Source: Planktomarina sp.
GTDB lineage: Bacteria > Pseudomonadota > Alphaproteobacteria > Rhodobacterales > Rhodobacteraceae
Reading direction: 5' to 3'
DNA length: 61,424 nt
Assembly (NCBI GenBank): GCA_016780825.1
Contig: JADHLF010000009.1
Location: 1-61,424 of the forward strand
Shown: positions 43,650 to 52,174 of the stretch, one piece after another
Position numbering within the stretch: the first letter of the stretch is position 1
How the letters are laid out: each line of letters opens with the position of its first letter
Translations under genes and position numbers: made by a program
Notes under the pieces: model-generated
What the model saw: only the letters and a program-made list of their open reading frames with translations
Told to the model about the DNA's origin: nothing
Database searches by the model: none

Positions 43650-43895
43650 ATGAATAAATTTTTGAGCTTGAGCTTATTGGGAGCAACACTGGCGCTTGTT
43701 TCAGGCTGCACAACGGCATCGTTCGAAACTGAGCCGGTGACCTTGAAAACCGACAAGGGTGACGTTGTCTGCCAGCTTTACAGCCGCAACATCGTTATGT
43801 TTGACCATGTAATTTCCATGCCGCATGCAATGCACGTCGATGAGGCAAATGCGCTATGCCGCGCAGAGGGTGAACGGCAAAGGAATAAGAAATAG
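43650..43895 (+). CDS. small predicted lipoprotein, unknown function
   Basis: An 81-residue protein with a lipoprotein signal: MNKFLSLSLLGATLALVSGC, lipobox VSGC with Cys at residue 20. The mature part is short and polar with two further Cys (DVVCQLY, NALCRAEG) that could form a disulphide, and ends in a basic tail. I do not recognise a family. GAGAGAATTATA before the ATG is a good ribosome-binding site. A hairpin precedes it, and a GACAGC/GCTGTC hairpin (43929-43945) with CTTTT nearby follows. Confidence 0.75.
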   Translation: MNKFLSLSLLGATLALVSGCTTASFETEPVTLKTDKGDVVCQLYSRNIVMFDHVISMPHAMHVDEANALCRAEGERQRNKK

Positions 43896-43927
43896 GCTAA
43901 AACTCTCCAGCTGACGTGAATGTTCCT

Positions 43928-43955
43928 CGACAGCCTATCGCTGTCGCGGGCTTTT
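43928..43955 (+). terminator. possible terminator after lipoprotein gene
   Basis: CGACAGC (43928-43934) pairs with GCTGTCG (43940-43946) around a CTATC loop; a CTTTT follows a few bases later. Placement between the lipoprotein gene and the TPP riboswitch supports the call, but the T run is short and displaced. Confidence 0.45.
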
Positions 43956-44002
43956 GCGTTGGCGGGGATTGTAAAATCCTTTCGTCAAGACTATCCAGTA
44001 GC

Positions 44003-44091
44003 TACCTCGGGGCGCCCTTATGGGCTGAGATGCGAAAGCGAACCCGTAGAACCTGAACCGGCTAGCACCGGCGGAGGGAAGGTTTGGACAT
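44003..44091 (+). promoter_or_regulatory. TPP riboswitch (THI element)
   Basis: The conserved thiamine-pyrophosphate aptamer segments occur in order: CTCGGGGCGCCC, GGGCTGAGATGCG, ACCCGTAGAACCTGAACCGG, then CTAGCACCGGCGGAGGGAAGG. It lies directly upstream of thiBPQ. After the aptamer, ATCTCCA (44090-44096) is complementary to TGGAGAT (44120-44126), which contains the thiB Shine-Dalgarno. Control is therefore probably at translation initiation, by sequestering that site when TPP is bound. Confidence 0.96.
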
Positions 44092-44130
44092 CTCCAATCC
44101 CTGACCCCGTTCGGCGATATGGAGATTAAA

Positions 44131-45108
44131 ATGAAATTGACTTCCCTTTTCTCAGGACTGTTTTTAGCAAGCGCGGCTGTTGCCGAAACGCCTGTGTTGA
44201 CGGTCTATACCTATGACAGCTTTATATCAGATTGGGGTCCTGGCCCTATGGTTGAAACTGCTTTTGAGGCCACATGTGGCTGCGATTTACAAATGATCGG
44301 CGCGGGCGATGGGGCGGCGTTGTTATCGCGCCTTAGGCTCGAAGGCACCCGCACCGAGGCTGATATCGTTTTGGGCTTGGATACCAATCTCACAGCCGCA
44401 GCAGCAGAGACCGGATTGTTTTCCCCGATGTTACTATCTGCAAACTATGCGGTGCCGGGGGGGTGGAGCGATCGCTACTTTGCGCCCTTCGACTGGGGGT
44501 ATTTTGCTTTTGTTCACAATACCCAGCTGACGGCTCCAACAAATTTTCGCAGCTTGGCCGCGAGCGATTTGAAAATTGTGATCCAAGACCCACGGTCGTC
44601 CACACCGGGTCTCGGGCTCCTGCTTTGGATCAAGGCGGCTTATGGCGAAGAGGCCGGGGATATCTGGGCTGATCTTTCAGATAATATTGTGACAGTAACA
44701 GCGGGTTGGTCTGAAGCCTATGGCATGTTCTTGGAAGGGGAGGCGGATTTGGTGCTCTCCTATACCACGTCGCCAGCCTATCATTTGATTGCCGAGGAAG
44801 ACTCCTCCAAAACCTTCGCTTTGTTTGACGAAGGCCACTATATGCAAATTGAAGTGGCTGGAAAATTGGCGACGACAGATCAAAATGCTCTGGCCGATCA
44901 ATTCTTGCAATTCATGCTTTCTGATGAATTTCAAAGCATCATCCCCACCACAAATTGGATGTTCCCAGCAGTCACGCCTAAAATGGGGTTGCCCGATGGC
45001 TTTCCGCAGGCATTGAGCGCCGAACAGTCTTTGATTCTTTCACCCCAGGAGGCCGCGGCACAGCGCAGCGCGGCCTTTGAGGAATGGCAGAACGCTCTGG
45101 CACGATAA
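44131..45108 (+). CDS. thiB: thiamine ABC transporter, substrate-binding protein
   Basis: Periplasmic binding protein for thiamine or its phosphates, 325 residues, with a signal peptide (MKLTSLFSGLFLASAAVAE). Family-like segments include LTVYTYDSFISDWGPGP and PTTNWMFPAVTP near the C-terminus. The ATG at 44131 with GGAG upstream is preferred over the ATG at 44119, because the latter lies within the pairing region that blocks the ribosome-binding site. Its TAA shares one base with the thiP ATG. Expression is governed by the TPP riboswitch. Confidence 0.95.
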   Translation: MKLTSLFSGLFLASAAVAETPVLTVYTYDSFISDWGPGPMVETAFEATCGCDLQMIGAGDGAALLSRLRLEGTRTEADIVLGLDTNLTAAAAETGLFSPMLLSANYAVPGGWSDRYFAPFDWGYFAFVHNTQLTAPTNFRSLAASDLKIVIQDPRSSTPGLGLLLWIKAAYGEEAGDIWADLSDNIVTVTAGWSEAYGMFLEGEADLVLSYTTSPAYHLIAEEDSSKTFALFDEGHYMQIEVAGKLATTDQNALADQFLQFMLSDEFQSIIPTTNWMFPAVTPKMGLPDGFPQALSAEQSLILSPQEAAAQRSAAFEEWQNALAR

Positions 45109-46652
45109 TGTTACGCATTGTTCTTGGCGGGGTGGTGTTGATTGCCCTGCTTATCTTTTCTCTTGGCACAGCCTTGGTTGTTGGCCTGCACGGGCGCGGG
45201 CTTGCCGTATTGAACGGCGCAGATTGGTCGGCCGTAAAATTCACCCTATGGCAAGCGAGCCTCTCGGCATTTCTGAGCATAGCCATGGCGATCCCAGTGG
45301 CGCGGGCCTTGGCCAGGCAAGTTTTCCCCGGCCGCCAAGCTTTGATCACCCTCCTAGGCGCGCCCTTCATTTTGCCGGTGATTGTTGGTGTCCTAGGGCT
45401 TTTGGCCGTTTTTGGCCGAGCCGGATGGATCAGCGCTGCATTGCAGTGGGCTGGATTTGCCAAACTATCCATCTATGGCGCGCCGGGCGTGATCCTCGCC
45501 CATGTCTTCTTTAATTTGCCTTTGGTGACGCGGCTCTTGCTGCAAGCTTGGGCGGCGATTCCGGCAGAGCGATTTCGAGTGGCTGAGAGTCTGGGCGCCG
45601 CGCCATGGGCCTATTTTCGATTGATCGAATGGCCGATGCTGCGTGCTACGGTTCCTGGGGCTTTCCTGCTTGTGTTCTTGCTATGCCTCACCAGCTTCGT
45701 TGTAGCATTGGCGGTCGGGGGTGGCCCAAGGGGTACAACGATCGAGCTGGCGATTTATCAGGCCTTTCGCTTGGATTTTGATTTAGGAAAGGCGGCCAGT
45801 CTTGCTCTTGTCCAATTTACCATTTGCGGCGTTGTATCACTTCTCGCGTTTCTCGTACCGTTGCCGCAAACCGATGGGCTTGGGCTTGATCGCGTTGTGC
45901 AGCGCTTGGATGGGCCGCAGCATAGGTTAGCGGACGGGCTATGGATTTCCGCCGCCGGGGCATTTTTGGTGCTGCCGCTTGGTGCTGTTCTTATGCGTGG
46001 GCTGCGCCATATGCTTGAATTGCCACCGCAGATTCTTGCGGCCAGCGTGACATCTTTGACCATTGCCTTTGCATCAACCGCCCTGTGTCTTGCAATGGCG
46101 CTGTCGCTCTCTTTGGCCTTTGCGCGTCGGGGATCACTGGCGCGCAGTTTGGCGGAGGCCTCGGGTATTTTGGGGCTGGCCAGCAGCCCGTTGGTGGTGG
46201 GAACCGGGCTATTTGTGTTGATTTTTCCTTATGCGCAACCCATGGCCTTTGCCCTACCGATCACAGCTTCGGTCAATGCAATGATGGCTTTGCCCTTTGC
46301 TTTGCGTGTCTTGATGCCAGCGGTGCAAGAGGCCTATGGCGATTACCTTCATTTGCGTCTGAGCCTAGGAATGGGGCGCTGGATCTGGATGACACGGATC
46401 CTAGGGCCGCGGCTGCGTCGCCCGATTGGTTTTTCGGCCGGCCTCGCTGCGGCACTTTCGATGGGGGATCTTGGCGTGATCGCGATTTTTGCAGATCCAG
46501 ATCTGCAAACTCTCCCGCTGATGCTTTACCGCTTAATGGGTGCTTATCGTATGGACCAAGCCGCCGCGACAGCGGTGGTCCTGGTGGTGCAGAGTTTGCT
46601 ATTGTTTTGGATGTTTGATCGTGGAGGGCGCGGGCATGCTGCATTTGGATAG
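45108..46652 (+). CDS. thiP: thiamine ABC transporter, permease
   Basis: Inner-membrane permease, 514 residues, made of two tandem transport domains, each with about six hydrophobic helices and an EAA-type loop (AESLGAAPWAYFRLIEWPML in the first half, LSLGMGRWIWMTRILGP in the second). This duplicated layout is typical of ThiP. The start ATG at 45108 overlaps the thiB stop (TAATG). Its 3' end overlaps thiQ by 17 bases. Confidence 0.94.
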   Translation: MLRIVLGGVVLIALLIFSLGTALVVGLHGRGLAVLNGADWSAVKFTLWQASLSAFLSIAMAIPVARALARQVFPGRQALITLLGAPFILPVIVGVLGLLAVFGRAGWISAALQWAGFAKLSIYGAPGVILAHVFFNLPLVTRLLLQAWAAIPAERFRVAESLGAAPWAYFRLIEWPMLRATVPGAFLLVFLLCLTSFVVALAVGGGPRGTTIELAIYQAFRLDFDLGKAASLALVQFTICGVVSLLAFLVPLPQTDGLGLDRVVQRLDGPQHRLADGLWISAAGAFLVLPLGAVLMRGLRHMLELPPQILAASVTSLTIAFASTALCLAMALSLSLAFARRGSLARSLAEASGILGLASSPLVVGTGLFVLIFPYAQPMAFALPITASVNAMMALPFALRVLMPAVQEAYGDYLHLRLSLGMGRWIWMTRILGPRLRRPIGFSAGLAAALSMGDLGVIAIFADPDLQTLPLMLYRLMGAYRMDQAAATAVVLVVQSLLLFWMFDRGGRGHAAFG

Positions 46653-47337
46653 GCTATGTTATCAGCAGGATGGATTCTCTCTCGCGGCGGATCTAAAAAT
46701 TGCAGCCGGTGATCTTGTGGCGGTGATTGGTCCCTCTGGTGGGGGGAAGTCAACTTTACTTAACGGCATTGCAGGGTTTCTTGTCCCCAGAGCCGGACAG
46801 GTGCTTTGGGCTGGCCAGCCCATGCCCGATCATCCCGGTGAACGGCCACTGAGTATATTGTTTCAAGATCATAATCTTTTTCCTCATCTCACCTTGCTGG
46901 ACAATGTGGCAATTGGTCTGCGGCCAGACATGCGCCTATCGGCCTCTCAGAAGGCACAGGCTGTGGCCGCGCTGGATCAGGTTGGACTGGGAGACAAGGC
47001 GATGTCCTATCCGCGTGACCTCTCGGGCGGTCAGCAAGGTCGCGCGGGTTTGGCGCGGGTCTTGTTGCGCCAACGTCCACTGTTGCTGCTGGATGAGCCT
47101 TTTGCGGCTCTGGGTCCGGCGCTGAAGGATGAAATGCTTGAACTCACGCGGCAGATTGTTCAGGAGGCCGGCATCACCGCATTGATGGTCACCCATGATC
47201 CGCAAGATGCATTGAGCTTTGCGCAGTATGCCATTCTGGTTGCTGAGGGTCAGGCTCAGGCGCCTGTGCCAATCGGGCCCCTATTCGATGAGCCCCCATT
47301 GGCTTTGCAGACATATTTGGGGCGGCGCGCACCTTGA
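46636..47337 (+). CDS. thiQ: thiamine ABC transporter, ATP-binding protein
   Basis: ATPase of the thiamine importer, 233 residues. Walker A is GPSGGGKST, the signature is LSGGQQGRAGLAR, Walker B is LLLLDEPFAALGP, and the H-loop His is in MVTHDPQD. The ATG at 46636 (MLHLDRL) is within the thiP coding end and gives the normal N-terminus; the longer frame is spurious. It is the last gene of the operon and is followed by a bidirectional terminator. Confidence 0.95.
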   Translation: MLHLDRLCYQQDGFSLAADLKIAAGDLVAVIGPSGGGKSTLLNGIAGFLVPRAGQVLWAGQPMPDHPGERPLSILFQDHNLFPHLTLLDNVAIGLRPDMRLSASQKAQAVAALDQVGLGDKAMSYPRDLSGGQQGRAGLARVLLRQRPLLLLDEPFAALGPALKDEMLELTRQIVQEAGITALMVTHDPQDALSFAQYAILVAEGQAQAPVPIGPLFDEPPLALQTYLGRRAP

Positions 47338-47348
47338 GCCATAAAAAA

Positions 47349-47373
47349 ACGCGCCCCCGAGGAGGCGCGTTTT
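47349..47373. terminator. bidirectional terminator between thiQ and petC
   Basis: ACGCGCC (47349-47355) pairs with GGCGCGT (47364-47370). TTTT follows on the plus strand, and a run of seven A precedes it, giving T residues on the minus strand. It ends both the thiBPQ and petABC transcripts. Confidence 0.9.
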
Positions 47374-47388
47374 GCTGTGTCAAAAGAC

Positions 47389-48189
47389 TTAGTCTTTTCT
47401 ATATTTTATCGGACGCCAGAGCGCCTTATTGGCCAGATAGAGCAGTAGGGTCAAAAAGCCCAAAATCAAAACTCCAACCATGCCGGCACGTTTCCGGTCA
47501 TTGAGTTTTGGTTCTGCGGTCCACATCAAGAAGGCCGAAATGTCTTCGGAGAGATGCTGAAGATCGTTCTTGTGGCCGTCTTCAAATTCAACCAGCTCAT
47601 CTTCCAAAGGTGGCGCCATGGAAATCCAGCCGCCAGGGTAGGCGGTGTTCTCATAGAGCGTCACGCCCGCGGAGGTTTTTTCATTGCCGGTGTAGCCGGT
47701 GAGCAAAGACAGAATATATTCCGCGCCGCCCATGCCTTTAACCAGTTGGTTGATGCCTGTGCCAGCCGGTCCATGAAAACCCGCGCGCGCTTTGGCCATC
47801 AAAGACAGATCTGGCGCATTGGCATTGCCGCCCTTGGGGAAGTGATCCGCTGGAACCGCTGCGCGGTAATCGCCTTCGCCATCATTCAGATCTTGATCCC
47901 AAACTTCGATGAAGTCAGAGGCGTAGGCGCGTACTTCTTCCTTGCTGAGATGCGGCCCGCCTTCATCGCTCAGGGAGCGAATGGGAACGAACTTCATGCC
48001 GTGGCAAGAGGAGCAAACTTCCGTGTAGATTTTCAATCCACGCCGCAACTGTTCTTGATCATAGGAGCCAAACGGACCTTCAAAAGAGAAAGCGTGGTCA
48101 TAAACATAGCCTTCACTTCCAGCAGCCTGCGCCCCGCCAGTGGCGAGAAGCAAAGCCAGTGTCAGACCTGTTGTGAGTTTCTTGAACAT
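47389..48189 (-). CDS. petC: cytochrome c1 of the bc1 complex
   Basis: Haem c subunit of ubiquinol-cytochrome c oxidoreductase, 266 residues. A signal peptide (residues 1-22, cleavage near AQAAG) precedes the haem motif CSSCH in TEVCSSCHGMKFVPIR. The C-terminal helix (AGMVGVLILGFLTLLLYLA) anchors it, with a basic cytoplasmic end. The start is the ATG at 48189 with GAAGGGA upstream. It is the last gene of petA-petB-petC, 14 bases after petB. Confidence 0.97.
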   Translation of the reverse strand: MFKKLTTGLTLALLLATGGAQAAGSEGYVYDHAFSFEGPFGSYDQEQLRRGLKIYTEVCSSCHGMKFVPIRSLSDEGGPHLSKEEVRAYASDFIEVWDQDLNDGEGDYRAAVPADHFPKGGNANAPDLSLMAKARAGFHGPAGTGINQLVKGMGGAEYILSLLTGYTGNEKTSAGVTLYENTAYPGGWISMAPPLEDELVEFEDGHKNDLQHLSEDISAFLMWTAEPKLNDRKRAGMVGVLILGFLTLLLYLANKALWRPIKYRKD

Positions 48190-48203
48190 ATTTCGTTCCC
48201 TTC

Positions 48204-49541
48204 TCACTCTGCTGGGTGGGCAGCATCCGCTGCACCCGCTGCGCCGTGTTTGGCATTAAAGTCATCTTCGATTGTTGCAGGTGGTGTTGAGGGTTTCTCA
48301 AGCACGCCCAGCAAGGGCAAGATAACCAGGAAGTAGGCAAACCAATAGGTCGCGCCAATCAAAGAGAAAGAGGCATAGGGTTCTTCCGCAGGACGCGCAC
48401 CGAGCCACATCAAGAAGATGAAGTCTGCAACCAAGATGCCAAACCACCATTTGAACATGGGGCGATACCGGCCAGAACGCACGCTTGACGTGTCGAGCCA
48501 TGGCGCAAGGGCCATAACCGCAATCGCACCGAACATGGCCAGAACACCGAAGAATTTCGCGTCAATGATTCCGCCTGTCAGAAAGCTTGCGATCTGAACA
48601 ACCCATACTTCGGATGTAAAGGCGCGCAAAATGGCGTAGAATGGAAGGTAGTACCATTCAGGCACGATATGCGCCGGTGTCACCAATGCGTTGGCTTCGA
48701 TATAGTTGTCAGGGTGGCCAAGATAGTTTGGCATGAAGCCAACGATTGCCATGAAAACGGTCATGATGAGGCCCAGGGCAAAGAGATCCTTCACCACGAA
48801 ATAGGGCCAAAATGGGACCGTGTCTTTCGCCGCTTCGGCCTTCGAACCCCGGCGCACTTCAACCCCGGTTGGGTTGTTGTTGCCTGTGGTATGGAAAGCC
48901 CAGATGTGCACAATTACAAGCCCTGCAATTAAAAACGGCAGGAGGTAGTGCAAACTGAAGAAGCGGTTCAAAGCCGGTTGACCTACGGCGCTGGCGCCCA
49001 AGAGCCAGGTTTGTAGAGGCTCACCAATGAAGGGAATCGCACCAAACAGGCCTGTGATCACGGCTGTGCCATGGAAGGACATTTGCCCCCAAGGCAACAC
49101 ATATCCTAAAAACCCGGTCGCCATCATCAACAGATAGATCAGCATACCAATGATCCATGTGATTTCACGCGGGGCTTTATAGCTGCCGTAGTACAGTCCA
49201 CGGAACATATGGGCATAAACAGCAATAAAGAACAAAGACGCGCCATTCATGTGGAAATAGCGAATCATATGGCCGCCATTTACGTCGCGCATGATGTGCT
49301 CAATCGAGGCGAAGGCCAGATCGACATGCGGGGTGTAATGCATCACCAGAACAACGCCTGTGACAATTTGCATGGCCAGACAGAAGGTTAAAACAATGCC
49401 CCAAATCCACATCCAGTTCAGGTTCTTTGGAGTGGGGATCATCAATGTGTCATATAGCAGACCAATGATTGGCAGACGCGAATTGATCGCTTGTGTCGCC
49501 TTGGACTTTGGTTCGTAATGATCGTGTGGAATACCGCCCAT
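48204..49541 (-). CDS. petB: cytochrome b of the bc1 complex
   Basis: Core membrane subunit, 445 residues, eight or more helices, holding the low- and high-potential b haems and both quinone sites. The four haem His ligands are in HIMRDVNGGHMIRYFHMNG and in the GLVIVHIWAFHTTG region. The PEWYYLPFYAILRAF segment at the quinol-oxidation site is intact. The ATG at 49541 overlaps the petA TAA by one base (TAATG). Confidence 0.97.
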   Translation of the reverse strand: MGGIPHDHYEPKSKATQAINSRLPIIGLLYDTLMIPTPKNLNWMWIWGIVLTFCLAMQIVTGVVLVMHYTPHVDLAFASIEHIMRDVNGGHMIRYFHMNGASLFFIAVYAHMFRGLYYGSYKAPREITWIIGMLIYLLMMATGFLGYVLPWGQMSFHGTAVITGLFGAIPFIGEPLQTWLLGASAVGQPALNRFFSLHYLLPFLIAGLVIVHIWAFHTTGNNNPTGVEVRRGSKAEAAKDTVPFWPYFVVKDLFALGLIMTVFMAIVGFMPNYLGHPDNYIEANALVTPAHIVPEWYYLPFYAILRAFTSEVWVVQIASFLTGGIIDAKFFGVLAMFGAIAVMALAPWLDTSSVRSGRYRPMFKWWFGILVADFIFLMWLGARPAEEPYASFSLIGATYWFAYFLVILPLLGVLEKPSTPPATIEDDFNAKHGAAGAADAAHPAE

Positions 49542-50113
49542 TATGCGTTCTCCTTGCCGATAACCAGTTCCGTTTCGCCGTCGAAACGGGCCACTGGCAC
49601 CAAGAGGTTTTCTGGGGCTGGACCTTTGCGAATTCGGCCAGCTGTATCGTAATGTGATCCGTGACAGGGGCAGAACCAACCGCCAAATTCACCAGCGCCA
49701 TCGCCCAAGGGCACGCAGCCCAAGTGGGTGCAAACGCCCAGCATGACCAACCATTCGCCATTTTCGTCAAGAGCGCGGTTTTCATCGGTTGCTGGAAGAT
49801 CTGGTTTATTGTCATTGCGGTCATTGCCGTCGATCAAATCACCCATATCAACGGCCCGGGCCGCTTCAATTTCACTTTCTGTGCGGCGGCGAATGAAGAC
49901 TGGCTTGCCCTGCCACAGAACGGTGATTTGTGTACCTGGTTCAACATCGGCCACATCCACGCGGATTGCGGCCAAGGCCAAAACATCCGCTGAGGGGTTC
50001 ATCTGGTTGACCAAAGGCCAAACCGCTGCGCCCGCTGCTACTGCGCCTGCACCTGCCGCGGCATAGTAGAGAAAATCTCTACGGGTGCCTTCGTGTTCAT
50101 CTGTATGCGCCAC
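49541..50113 (-). CDS. petA: Rieske iron-sulphur protein of the bc1 complex
   Basis: 190 residues. The N-terminus has a Tat-type anchor (GTRRDFLYYAAAGAGAVAAG) so the folded cluster domain is exported while tethered. The 2Fe-2S ligands are in the boxes CTHLGC and CPCHGS (residues about 128-153). It leads the petABC operon. The 192-base region upstream, shared with no close divergent gene, should hold the promoter. Confidence 0.97.
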   Translation of the reverse strand: MAHTDEHEGTRRDFLYYAAAGAGAVAAGAAVWPLVNQMNPSADVLALAAIRVDVADVEPGTQITVLWQGKPVFIRRRTESEIEAARAVDMGDLIDGNDRNDNKPDLPATDENRALDENGEWLVMLGVCTHLGCVPLGDGAGEFGGWFCPCHGSHYDTAGRIRKGPAPENLLVPVARFDGETELVIGKENA

Positions 50114-50305
50114 GAGGTTCCTCCAAGTTAATTGCCAGTCAGGACTGGCCCAAAGACTCGGACCCCACCGAAGCAGGGTCGCTCGATCCGGTTCCTAGCT
50201 CAGGGACAGCGCCGCGTCCAGCGGACAATCGGGCGCAGTCTGCAAGGTGCAAATTTGCCGCATTTTTGTAACAATTGCACCCGGCCATCCCGGTTGCGGC
50301 TCGGT

Positions 50306-50911
50306 TCACCCGTCGAAATGTGTGTCTCGGAAGCTCGGGCGTTTTGAGAAATCTGCAAACCAAGCCGCCAGCTTGTCATGTCCCTGCCGCCAATTGCGCG
50401 CATCATGGCGCAGGTCCAGATATCCCAAAGCACAAGCAATGCTGATATGCGCCATGGTGAGCGGGCCGTTCAGCAGATCCATCCATTGGCTTTGCAAGGC
50501 ATCACAGCCACCCGTGACCTTGGCCCATTGGGCATCGGTCCATTCGGTGCTGACCTTCTCCTGAGGACGCAGGCGCAGCTCATAGGAAATGCTCACGGCA
50601 CTATCCATCATCGAATCGCCCGTGGCCTCAACTGTGAGCACATCCCAAAGCCCGGCCTCGGGATATAGCCCGGCAGAGGCTTTTGCATCCAAATAACGCG
50701 TGATCACGCGGCTGTCATAGAGCGCAGGCCCATCGGCGCGACTTAAGGAGGGGATACGGCCAGTTGGATTGCCGGCTCTGGCCTGTTCATTGACCTGAAA
50801 AGGCGAGGTCGCGATGCTCACCTCTTCTACATCTTTCAGCTGGTTGGTCTCGCGCAATAAAACGCGAACTTTGCGGGCAAAGGGGGAGGCTTCTGCCATA
50901 ATCAATTTCAT
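50306..50911 (-). CDS. glutathione S-transferase family protein
   Basis: A 201-residue GST. The thioredoxin-like N-terminal domain begins KLIMAEASPFARKVRVLL, with Ser in the usual activating position, and contains the glutathione-binding GRIPSL and ALYDSRVITRYLD (Asp/Ser of the G-site). The helical C-terminal domain ends with AWFADFSKRPSF. It resembles bacterial YibF-like GSTs of uncertain substrate. The ATG at 50911 with AAGGTGA upstream is preferred over the GTG at 50920. Confidence 0.9.
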   Translation of the reverse strand: MKLIMAEASPFARKVRVLLRETNQLKDVEEVSIATSPFQVNEQARAGNPTGRIPSLSRADGPALYDSRVITRYLDAKASAGLYPEAGLWDVLTVEATGDSMMDSAVSISYELRLRPQEKVSTEWTDAQWAKVTGGCDALQSQWMDLLNGPLTMAHISIACALGYLDLRHDARNWRQGHDKLAAWFADFSKRPSFRDTHFDG

Positions 50912-50965
50912 TTCATTCACCTTTCAAAGGGGGTATCTGCTGCCTGTGCGTGGCTGAGCGCCTGC

Positions 50966-51973
50966 TTAACTGCGGCGCAAAAGATCTGCTGGCCGCACCG
51001 CCTGGCCCGTGCGAGCCGATTCCAAGGCTGCCTCTGCTAAGGCAAGAGACATCAGCCCGTCATAGCCACTGGTGCGAGGGGTCTGCCCTGAATTTAAACA
51101 GGTCACAAAATGTTCAATCTCCGCTGCATAGGCCGCGATATAGCGGGTCATGAAGAAATCGAGCAGCGGCGGGCGGGTATAGCCCGTGCCGTTGGCTAAG
51201 GTGACACGCGATTGGTGGTGATTGTCGGCAGACACGGAGCCGCCTGACCCATGCACCTCGATGCGCTGATCATAACCAAAGGTGGCGCGGCGCGAATTGC
51301 TGATGGTGCATTGTTTGCCGCTGGCTGTGCGCAAAATGGCATTCGCGCTGTCAAAATCGCCACGATTTGCAATTTCGGGATCGGTGAGCACGGAGCCTGC
51401 CGCCTGCACCGTTTCGACCTCCTCGCCCAGCATCCAGCGTGCCACATCAAAATCATGAATCATCATATCGCGAAAGATGCCACCGGAGCGCTCAATGTAC
51501 TCATAAGGCGGCGCGCCGGGATCGCGGCTGATCAATGTGACCATCTCGACCGTACCAATATGGCCTGCATCAATCTGCGCGCGCAGAGCTTGGAAGTCTG
51601 GATCAAAGCGTCTTTGAAAGCCAACCATCAAGGTGGCCTTGGTCTCCTCCACAGTTTTCAGGCAGGCTTTTACGCGCGACAGATCCAGATCAACCGGTTT
51701 TTCACAGAAAATCGCTTTGCCTGCGCGGGCAAAATCCTCGATCAAATCTGCATGGGTGTCGGTCGGGGTGCAGATGATCACCGCGTCAATATCTGCCGAG
51801 TCTTTGATCTGCTCAATCGTGCGAATCTCGCAGCCATAGGTGTCACGCACAGCCTCGGCGGCGGCGGGCATGGGATCGGCAACTGCGACCAACTGAGCGT
51901 TGGGCACCGATGATACAGCACGGGCATGTACCTGACCAATGCGCCCTGCGCCTAAAAGACCGATTTTTGTCAT
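50966..51973 (-). CDS. Gfo/Idh/MocA oxidoreductase, inositol 2-dehydrogenase-like
   Basis: A 335-residue sugar/polyol dehydrogenase. NAD binding uses IGLLGAGRIGQVHA (residues about 4-17), the catalytic Lys is in FCEKPVDLD, and MIHDFDVARWMLGEE has the Asp/His typical of inositol dehydrogenase (IolG). No other inositol gene is nearby, so the substrate could be another cyclic polyol or sugar. The ATG at 51973 lies closest to the Rossmann start; 27 further in-frame upstream residues are unlike the family. Confidence 0.85.
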   Translation of the reverse strand: MTKIGLLGAGRIGQVHARAVSSVPNAQLVAVADPMPAAAEAVRDTYGCEIRTIEQIKDSADIDAVIICTPTDTHADLIEDFARAGKAIFCEKPVDLDLSRVKACLKTVEETKATLMVGFQRRFDPDFQALRAQIDAGHIGTVEMVTLISRDPGAPPYEYIERSGGIFRDMMIHDFDVARWMLGEEVETVQAAGSVLTDPEIANRGDFDSANAILRTASGKQCTISNSRRATFGYDQRIEVHGSGGSVSADNHHQSRVTLANGTGYTRPPLLDFFMTRYIAAYAAEIEHFVTCLNSGQTPRTSGYDGLMSLALAEAALESARTGQAVRPADLLRRS

Positions 51974-52174
51974 CAACTTTTCCTTCAAGTCCAGCGCAGG
52001 ACCAGGCCTGCAACATATCTCGCGAATTGATACGCGGTTATGGCGGTCATTCAAGCCCAGACTCGTGCATTATCGGCAAAGCTGCATTTTATCCGCCGAT
52101 GTGGCGCTCCCAAATCGCTCCGACTTGTAGGGCCGGCGATTGCTGGTTAGCAAGGGAGCAGAAGAGGACATGTA

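Noticed and set aside
43920..44129. 69-codon open frame before thiB
   Set aside because: It runs through the TPP riboswitch aptamer and has no coding character.
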